Of a stretch of DNA of 64,000 bases, positions 55,525 to 64,000 are shown one piece after another (the first letter of the stretch is position 1; every line of letters begins with the position of its first letter). The DNA is taken from the NCBI GenBank assembly GCA_963920575.1, contig OY986972.1, forward strand, positions 15,852,502-15,916,501, read 5' to 3'. A program made the translations under genes and the position numbers. The notes under the pieces are model-generated. The model did no database searches. It saw nothing but the letters and a program-made list of their open reading frames with translations, and was not told the origin of the DNA. The DNA is from Narthecium ossifragum (Eukaryota > Streptophyta > Magnoliopsida > Dioscoreales > Nartheciaceae).

Positions 55525-55567
55525 ACTTAACCAAAACTTGAGGGTTAAAAAAAATATATTTAACCCC
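55525..55567. mobile_element. MITE, right piece
   Basis: ACTTAACCAAAACTTGAGGG to ATATTTAACCCC mirrors the left tip (GGGTTAGATAC, CAACTTTGGATTAAGT) and completes the MITE interrupted at 39099. Confidence 0.8.
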
Positions 55568-56024
55568 ATAAAAGACTATTGAAATCCTAAAAATTAATGG
55601 AGCTATAATTAAGCTTAACAAGTGCGCCCTACTTGCCTTTGCTTGACTGCTTCATGTGACTCACAACTCTCGAGTCCAACCCAATAAACCCGCTTAGACT
55701 TCAAATCCTGACCGTCAAAATAGATCCATCGCAGACGCCTAACTATCATCTGCGACTCACAACTGTGTGTATATATCTTTACAACGAACCCCTCCATTAG
55801 CTTAAAATTCCCGTTTTACCCCTCCCCTTTCCTCCCTTCTCCCCCTCTCTATTATGGCCGCCTCCTCCTCCTCCTCCACCACCACCTCCTTTCCCTCCCC
55901 GACGCCTCTTCCTGCTCCTCTCTTCTTCTTTGGATCCCAAAACGCTATAAGTATTGCTGCCGGTTCCATTGGGGAGGGTGAAGCAGCCCGATCGGGGCAC
56001 TAGGGAGGTGATTCTCTCTGCGCG
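55568..56024 (+). promoter_or_regulatory. Promoter and 5' leader of the DDT-domain gene
   Basis: CT-rich leader from about 55800 (CCCCTCCCCTTTCCTCCC). An upstream ORF begins ATGGCCGCC (55854) and ends TAG at 56001-56003, 49 codons, just 21 bases before the main ATG. No clear TATA box; TGTATATATCTTT at 55767 is a weak candidate. Confidence 0.5.
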
Positions 56025-59000
56025 ATGTTGGAGGAGGCCGCGGCGGCGGCGGGGGGATCGGCGTCGTCGGAGGACCAGTGGCGGCCGGATCCCCCCACGC
56101 GAAAGGCGCGCTTCCCCCGCGCGTGCACGACCCGCGCCCCCGCGCGCTTCCACTCCTCCCCCGCCGCCGGGGCCCGCCCCTCGCCGGCCGCCGTGGCCGC
56201 CGCCCGCCGGGAGCGGGAGGAGAGGCAGCAGAACGCGAGGATAGTCACCCCGCTCGCGAGGCCGCCCTCGCCGTCCCAGCTCCCGCGGTGGTCTCTCCGC
56301 TCCATGTGGAGCTCGCCTCCCTCTTCAACTTCCTCCACGTGAGAGATCCCCCCGCCCCCATGCCCGATCTGTACTTCGGTCCCTGGATTTCTTGGTTTTC
56401 TTAGTGGTTTCTTTTTCTTGGGCTTTTTCAGGTTTTTAGACCGCTTTTGAACATTGGGGTCGAGTTCACGGCCGGAGGAGCTCGAGTCGGCGCTCATCAT
56501 GCCGAACAGCACGCTTGATGACATTACACATACCGTTGTTGAAGGTTGGTTTCTTGACGGTTTTGATGTAAAGGTCCCATCTTGTGCGTTCTCTTGTTCT
56601 GAGTACTGCATGTGTTTGCTGTTTTTCCTGAANNNNNNNNNNNNNNNNNNNNNNNNNNNNNNNNNNNNNNNNNNNNNNNNNNNNNNNNNNNNNNNNNNNN
56701 NNNNNNNNNNNNNNNNNNNNNNNNNNNNNNNNNNNNNNNNNNNNNNNNNNNNNNNNNNNNNNNNNNNNNNNNNNNNNNNNNNNNNNNNNNNNNNNNNNNN
56801 NNNNNNNNNNNNNNNNNNNNNNNNNNNNNNNNCTTCGCATGTGGCCTGTCGTGGGTAGTGTTCTGAATCTTTTCTTGATGCCAGTTAGTGGTATTTGAAT
56901 AAAAGTGCTTTGCTTGCTTCTTAGCTCATTTAAGTTTCCTGCATTGCGTTGCCATGAGAACTAATGGAGCTGGAGTTATGACTTTTGTGTGTGTGATTAC
57001 CCTGCGTTATCTTTTGACAAGAATGCGAGTCACTTCTTTTACAAGAACTGGGGTGGCAAAAAGTAATGATTCTTGCATGCTTTGAAGTTCTTCCTTCTCA
57101 TTCTTGGAATGTGCTTGCTTTAGAAAACAATTGTGGATTTTTTTCGGTGACAAACCCTGGACATATAAGACATACAAGATTTTGCTCATCATCTAGCTGA
57201 GATTTATGAAAATGAATTCCTCAACTTTAGGTCATGAGTTTGATTTTTGTGTACATGGAAATAGATTAAAGTTGGTTTTGTATACATGGAAATAGATTAA
57301 AGTTGGTTTTGTGCATTTTAAACTTTAACTTAGAGAATGGGCGTGATGTTGTAGTGCATAATTCTTGTTTTTCTGTTTTCTTGCTCATTGGGATTCAGTT
57401 ATAAGATGGTTTGCCTGTCATGCCTAGTTAGTACAAGACTGCAGAAAATGCTGCAATTTAAAACCTCAAATTGATGGTTTGGATTCAGTGATTCTTTCCA
57501 TCTGCATAAAGTCTTAGGTGATGGTTCTCCAAAAAGAAATTATATACATCTAAATTCTTTTAGTACTCGAAGTAGGCCTTTAAAGTTGCAACTTGATAAC
57601 ACTTTTTAGCTTTTGGATACAATATTGGCAGTACTGTTTTTTGCTGATTAAATATTTAGCCTTCTCTTCTAGTATCCACAGAATCTTGATTGCTGGCTGC
57701 AGAAGATATCATATGCTTTCTGATATCATCTTATCATGAGATTTCTGGTTGGGCTACTAAGAATGATGAGTTCTCTAGTTATGATGTTTAATCGCACTTA
57801 TTGTGAGATGTCTGGTTGAACTACTAAGAATGATGAGTTTTCTACATGTGAGGTTAATTGTATTAGAGTGATTTGAATACGTAGACTCTAAAATGTCAAG
57901 TTTGAAAGAAGTGTGTGTGCTTTCATTCAAAATTTTGGATTTGAGATAATTTGTATGTGATTGAGTAGCTTGATTTTGTCCATTATTCTTTGACATATTC
58001 TTCTATCAATTGGAAGCCACTAAATGTGAAACATGGCTAAAATCGGAAGCAATTGCCACAAGACATCTTGTGGCTAATATGCACATGTATTATACTTTGA
58101 AAGGATCAAGAACTTGCTGACAAGAAGCATTTCAGAATATGTGCTCCAATGAACAAAAGATGTATTGCATGCAACTACTTTAAGAACAATATGTGAAGAC
58201 AACTCTAGAATAATGCAATCAATATTGTATAGAGCTGATTTAATGTGATTATTAGCAAAACAAAGTCCATTTACGGATGTAAATGGAAAAAATCTTCCAT
58301 GTCAATATAGAAGGAACGCTATGTTGAGTTCTTTTGCGTGCTGCCCACTCTTTGTTGGATGCAGTATTTTTTTGAGAAGCACTAATAAAGGGGTTACTGT
58401 GCTGTGTTCTTTTGTCTTCTGCCAACTTTTTTCTACACTTCTGTGCCATCTGGATGGGTAATATTCTTATATAGTTTGACCAATAAAGCACTCTAACTGA
58501 GATGAATTAGAGATTGAAGGTTGTGAAAATATGCAGTTTTCTTTTTGAAGCTAAGCAAGACTTATCCAGGTTTTAAGTTTTAGCATTTGTTTGGAAGGTT
58601 CCAGGGGTTACTTTAGACATCAAGTTGATAAAAAGCGGGAGTGATACATGTTTGATATTATCTTGGACTATGTATATTAGTTCATGCTGAGCTTTCAGCT
58701 GATATAGAGTCTTTTGGATTGATGATTTGTTCGTGCTGCAAAAGTGTGTGGATGAAATCATATCTTTGTCAAGTCAACAGGGGTTCAAATGATTAAAGCA
58801 GCTGATCATACATCTTTTTCACGATGATGCTAAAATTATATTACAAGCTTATAATTAGATTAGTTTTATTATTACATATTCTGGAACTTTCATTGTTTGC
58901 TGTGGTTTATTGCACAATACATCCTTTTCTTTACTGATGCTGACTGCGCGCTATCTTACAATTTTCCTTGCTTGTGCATATAGCCTGATATACATGGTTC

Positions 59001-62000
59001 AAATTTATTTTCGTTGTACTAAACTATTGTCTTATGACCATCTTTGCATGTTTGTAGGCGATTCCCCCTGTTACTCGCATGGCCCTAGGACGTGCTACCT
59101 GGGTTACAGTGTTGTGCAGGAAGTTGAGAGATTGGTGGCATTGGGTATGCAGATATGATATATTAATATGTGAACCATCTAGTATGGAAGGAATATTTGT
59201 CATACTATTGCCCAGCTAATTTAAGCTTGATTATGCAGGTTGCTGATGGGGAGGTTCCAATTGTAGCATCACATGGGTGAGTCCTTAGTTTCTTGAAGTC
59301 CGCATACATTACATAATATTGTACCCCATGTTTAGAATTTCTTTACTATACTAGATTGGAGGTTGAAGCTTACAAGTCTCTTGATCCTGGAATGCGTGTA
59401 CTGATCTTGAAAGCCCTATGTGATATTCGTGTTGAGGTATCTTCTCTCTACTGTCTCATCTTCTATTAAAGTGAGTGCTCAAACGTTTCTATTGTAAAGG
59501 CAAATTCTCTCGTTTGTAGCTCGTGTAAATCGCTGGGCCATGCAGTGAATTCCTTGTAGTATCTTGCACCATTTCAATCCCTCATTATTCATGAAGTTTA
59601 GGTTTGATATTATGGAGCTTACCAAGAATAGAGATTTAATAAAACACAGATCAGTTTCGTGTCAAGATTTGAATTCTAAATTCTTGAACTTGTATGGGTT
59701 TCATGCCACTGTTATCAGTGGATTCTCCAAAATGATTATATGACATCGATTTTGTTTTCTTAATTAAAAGACTAATTTTCTGATATCACAATGTGGAGGC
59801 TTGACTACCATTATGTTCCAAAGCATGTCACCTAGAGAAGCCACAAGTTCCATACTGTTGTTATTTTTATCAAGTCGTATCCACTATGTTCCTCAATTCT
59901 CTTCTTCCTTTCTGTGCTATTTTGAATTGTCCTCTTTAATTCCTAAATTTCAGTTTTTGCACTTTCTTAGTCAATCTTGGTCTTTTAATATGATGTTGTA
60001 CTTAGAAAAGTCATTTCATGGGAACTTAAAGATTGAATCTGGGAGGGAAAGGATCCATAAAGAGGCAACCTCCACTTTACACAGGTCATGATTTGTGTTT
60101 GTCTGTAGGTTATATGTGCTATTATCTTCACATGAGAGGTTTAGATAGTGTGCAGAAAGTGAAGACATATATATAGGACTTAATTGCAATCTATACGTGT
60201 TTACAAGTTGTCAAGTAAAACTTAAATTTCAGAACTAGGTACTTTTTGACTAAACATTGAAAAACCCACCTTAAGATTATTTTGCTCTCTTGAAATTATT
60301 GGGACGCTTTGAAGGCTTATTCGGGGTTGAATGCAAAAGTTTCCTCTTTGAATCTAGGATGATTTCCATGTAGTAAGGGAAATTTCGTGTTGCAGGATGT
60401 CAAACTTTAGCCTGTGTTGCTTGAGATTTCGTCATATCCCTTCTTAGGCGGTACCTTTTGTCATGTGTGTTCTGTACTTTCATGATGAATTATTCCTCCT
60501 AAAGAGTGGCACCTTGCCAATTTCTGGGTATTTTCTAATAGCATTCTTCTATCATTCTTTTTACTTGGTATGTTTTGCATCACTTGCTTAATATCTGAAT
60601 GCTGATTTCTCATTGAATTCATAGGCCATGTTCTTTACTTTTCTGTGTCATCTTGTGTAAGTTAAACAAGCCATAAATAGTTGTTACTCAATCGCCTCAA
60701 ATTTTGGCCGGTTCCATTTATGAAAGATGCCATTGTGCTCCATTTGCAGCTCATGATCTTTTGTTGCTAAATCTTGTATTTATGATGATCTCGGCACGTT
60801 TATCCTTCAGCCTTTTTTGTGCCCTCATTGATATGGAAAATGGTGTTGATGTGAGTATAGCAGCTTGTTATATTACACAATCAGTTATAGGCCACCTTTG
60901 AATTTATTTCGATGTAGCTTAGTTTTGGTTAGTGATATTTATCTGCTAAATCTTTGATATTTTTCGGAAGGTGGTTTATTTATAGCCTCCTAAATTTTTG
61001 TTGCCATGGGATCTTTCTCATAAGTGTGTTCTTGGCCACTGAACATGAAAGTTTTCTGCAGTAGTGCATTAGATTGCATACAGTTTTCAAGTGCTCTATT
61101 TCTGAACATGAAAGTTTTCTGAGAACCTTTTTCAAGTGCTCTATTTCTTTTCAGGTCCACCACTTTCTGTCAAATGCCTCCTTTTTCATGGTCTTCCTTT
61201 TTCATGATTGACAACTTGTGATCTCGGCCCATCTTTACTTTCATTCTTTGACTAGGTAGTGTATGCCACCATTTATAATCATGTTGTATCCATTATCATG
61301 ATTTGTTATGGGTGCCATCAACCTGATATAGTTGCTAATTCCTCTTTTTGGGTTCTGCCATTGAACCTTGTGGCCTCCATCTTATGAGGCACCCATTGAG
61401 GAGGCTTGTACATTGTTTTCGTATTGCTTCCTTTTGAAATATATTTGCCATTATTTTCTTCATATTTTCTTGTCATGAGAGAGGCTTGGGAGCTTTTCGG
61501 CTTGAATTGTGCTCTTTGTTGGATGCTTTTATAGTTCAATTATCAAGGATCTATTTCACAAGAGCTATGCTATTTGTAGTAAGATTTACTCAGTTGTGTT
61601 TAATCTAGGGGACTACAGAACGAATTAGTGTTTTGAGGCTTAGCTAAGAATCTGATGTAGTTGTGAGGAGATTCTTTAGGTTGTATGTTGAGCATTTTTC
61701 CTTTTTGATTGTTGGCATGCCATGGATTATTATTTGGCATTGCTTCAGTTCAATTTGAGAATGCCTTCCTTTGCAGTAGTGTCTTGGTTAGTTTTATTTG
61801 CATCTATGCCGTCCATCCCATCATTATCAGCAGGCATATGCCCTTCACTATTACAGTAAGTGCTCAGCTGAGTAATTTAGCAAGGTGTTGCATGTACTTC
61901 TTGGAGAGTACTGTCATGATCAGGGATTAATGAGCCGGGCTGCACTGTGTGTGCGCCCAGGCATGTTTATGTGCTGGTAGTTTACTAGCATGATTCTTAT

Positions 62001-63800
62001 GTTTGGCACGGAGTCCAATAAAGTGTAATTTTGTCCTGTTCAGTCTCTTTCCAGCCGAAGAATGACACGATACATGCCATCGGTATCGTAATCCTTCATG
62101 ATGATCATTCCTGTCTATTAGCACGTCAGGCTTGTGTTCACATTGTCCTTTCTATGGATGACATTAATATATCAGGATGCAACCTATTTGTCAGGGACCA
62201 AAGTCATTTGTAATTTAGATTTAAGTCCTTAGTATTCTCGACATGGATGCTTGCATTTATGAGCACGTCTGTTGTCTTCTATTATTTTATTCATCATCTT
62301 TCGAAATTATGCAAATGATGTTGAACCTGTCTTTCTCTTATAGCATTGACATGTTATCGGTAGTGGGCTTATCTCACCATCTCTTTTACCAAAGTTATCT
62401 TAGCATGTTGATGTGTTCTGTTGGCTTGTAATTGCTCCATAGTTTATGTTAATTCCTCTAATTATCTCAAGTTTGTTGAACATTCACTCATGAGCTGCTT
62501 TCATGAGTTGCTCAAAGTTGGTTTTCATTGGCATATGACTATTGTGGCTGTTTTAGTTTATTATTCTGTTCTGTTTGTTGGTACATCTAAACTCTGTGCT
62601 CAGCCTTAGCATCAGAAAGGGTTTTCCTTGTAAAAACCTCTCTGTGTGTGTGCACATGTGCATATGCATGCGCATTCGTATTTGCACCTCCATTTGTCTC
62701 ATCCCTCTTTCCTTTACCTCTATTCTTTTCATCTTTTTCTTGCTGTCACATTCTGCAAGTCCTCTCCTAATTTATGTTAGTATCCGCTTAAGCCCAGCTC
62801 TCTTACAGCCATACTGTGATGCTATTGTTGGTTCTGTTTATAGGGTCAAATACGGCACTTGCAGTGTTGTGTTTAGCAACCTGAATCTGTTACAAAATTG
62901 CCTCCCCTTCAAAGAGAGTGGATTGTAGACCAATGGTACTGATTAAGTTTGGTCTGAGGATTGCTAATTTGATTGCTGGGCTGACTCCCTTGTAATTGAA
63001 ACCCTGGACAATGAAGAAATAACATGGTACATAGCCTGTAAGCATTACAGATCAATGCTGCATCAGTCATGCATGTACTTGAGTCTAGCTATATCGGATT
63101 AAACTACATATGCCAGTTCTTTTTCCTTTTTTCCCCTTGAATGGTTTCTGTGGTGAGGATGGTTCTCTTTCCTGAGTCTATGTTCTGCGTAGCTGCTTGT
63201 ACAGTTGTTGAGAAACAGAATCAAGGTTTCAGTTTGAAGGACCTTTTTGTTTACCTAGTGTTTGAATAGAAAATATGATGCAATAAATGGAAAACTAATG
63301 TCTATTCTGTAAGATGCATTATACATTTTCCACTATTTTATTACATCATCAGTCTATAGTTATGTTTCAGTAGTTGACCTATTTGTTTTTAATTCCAGCA
63401 AGATGACATTAGGAGCTATATTGAAAATTCAATAAAGCATGGGATCCAACTTTCAGCATTTCGACGGGAGCGGATTGGTGGTGATTCACATGGTGTTTCA
63501 TTCTGGTATGTGCGCAAAGTCCTACTGGTCTTTTCAAGCCCAAGCACTGGAAATGCATTCCACATCTGGCATTACGGGAGAGAATATAGCTGCTGGAACT
63601 TATTAAGTACGTCGCACTGTACTCATCTTTATTTTCCGTGTAGGTATGAAGATGATCCTATTATTGGTCATCGATTATACCGGGAAATCAGACGTGCAGA
63701 GGTAACAAAGGTGAAGGGAAAGGCGGCTTTGTCACTTCCTCTTCTGTCTTGCCATTGGGAGACAGTTGCAACAAGTTTAGATGAATTCGAAGAAGTTTCA
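56025..63800 (+). CDS. DDT-domain protein, DDR4-like (5' part; three apparent indels)
   Basis: Seven exons: 56025-56338, 56432-56544, 59058-59144, 59239-59276, 59355-59436, 63399-63505 and 63644-63800, continuing past the window. Basic N-terminus, then the DDT domain (LASLFNFLH, VFRPLLNIGVEF, then NSTLDD). After it come PPVTRMALGRATWVTVLCR, LRDWWHW, DPGMRVLILKALCDIRVE, QDDIRSYIENSIKHG and FRRERIGGDSHGVSFW. This is the layout of plant DDR4-type proteins, partners of ISWI nucleosome-spacing ATPases in the nucleus. One base is missing at about 56308, and single extra bases lie at 56474 and 56526. Correcting them gives whole-codon exons. It is either a recently damaged gene or an assembly error. 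Later exons are clean. Confidence 0.85.
56633..56832. other. Assembly gap (200 N) in intron 2
   Basis: Exactly 200 N within the intron between DDT exons 2 and 3. It lies outside the coding exons, but the sequence near it contains the suspected indels. Confidence 0.99.
57250..57312. repeat. Tandem duplication, about 31 bp, intron 2
   Basis: TACATGGAAATAGATTAAAG followed by TTGGTTTTGT occurs twice in direct succession. Confidence 0.9.
57722..57841. repeat. Imperfect direct duplication, intron 2
   Basis: GAGATTTCTGGTTGGGCTAC and GAGATGTCTGGTTGAACTAC, each followed by TAAGAATGATGAGTT, about 64 bases apart. Confidence 0.8.
59437..63398. other. Large intron 5 of the DDT-domain gene
   Basis: 3.96 kb of T-rich intron. 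It contains a small direct duplication (GAACATGAAAGTTTTCTG and CAAGTGCTCTATTTCT, 61042-61149). No exon, transposon end or other gene was recognised. Confidence 0.6.
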
Positions 63801-64000
63801 GTGAGTTTTACATGTTTTTCAAGTTGGTGTCTAGATCTTTGTGCTCTATGAACTAGTTTGGCATGAATATTGTTTGGCTGAAGCTTTTAATACCCTATTA
63901 TTCTTCTCTTTGTTAGCTAGTTGAGTGCTAGATTTGCACATATTTCCATATGCTGTTGCTCTTAAACATTAACTGATAGTTTAAAATAATTGTGAAGCAT

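Noticed and set aside
1..64000. tRNA, rRNA or other structured RNA genes
   Set aside because: No cloverleaf, A/B box pair or rRNA sequence was noticed by eye. The only tRNA-related sequence is the primer-binding site at 21363-21380.

Overview
This is nuclear DNA of a flowering plant. It is dominated by plant LTR retrotransposons (Ty3/gypsy chromovirus and Tat/Athila types), with a copia-like LTR, a LINE tail, a MITE and a very large Mutator-like element (MULE). Host genes are interrupted by spliceosomal introns, and two runs of exactly 200 N mark scaffold gaps. The very GC-rich first exon of the host gene at the right edge leans towards a monocot, but that is weak evidence.

Layout. 1-1204: a probable gene-capturing element, with (GA)n-tipped inverted repeats around a BEL1-like homeobox exon. 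1430-6700: mixed debris (MITE and LTR fragments, a decayed gypsy pol, an acidic ORF, a plant-mobile-domain pseudogene). 6700-16035: a broken Tekay/Del-type chromovirus (protease, RT, RNase H, integrase, chromodomain-like end) with its 3' LTR. One solo LTR lies in its RT and another in its 3' LTR. 16035-34578: a deep nest. A Tat/Athila-like LTR (called B' here) was entered by a Tekay-type LTR (A4). A4 was entered by a Tat-like element (B1, itself holding solo LTR C), an unclassified insert, solo LTR B2 and solo LTR A5 (itself holding A6 and A7). Eight of these insertions have perfect 5-bp target duplications: TCAGT, GAGAG, GGTAA, GTTCT, ACGAA, ACCCG, GTGTC and AATAG. 34579-38709: Tat-type internal sequence, a LINE 3' end and a copia-like LTR.

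39100-55515: a 16.4-kb MULE flanked by a perfect 9-bp duplication (GAGTTTGAA) and inserted into a MITE whose two halves still match. It carries a transposase fused to an OTU cysteine-protease domain (+), a five-exon plant-mobile-domain gene (+), a small GRF zinc-finger/membrane protein (+) and a nine-exon Ulp1-type protease gene (-). All reading frames are open. Clusters of a TACCGAT/ATCGGTA word precede at least two TATA boxes in it. This is the most notable system here: one mobile element combining an OTU-type and a SUMO-type protease with two other nuclear or membrane accessory genes.

55568-64000: a host gene for a DDT-domain protein (DDR4-like, an ISWI-associated chromatin factor) starts about 500 bp from the MULE and runs off the right edge. 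Its first two exons contain three apparent single-base indels, and the rest is clean.

Family labels A (Tekay/Del-type LTR, begins TGTGAGGACC, ends about GGGGCGTGACA), B (Tat/Athila-type LTR, begins TGATRAGTCAC, ends GAGCGATCA) and C are mine. They were assigned by reading similarities between copies in the window, not by a database search.
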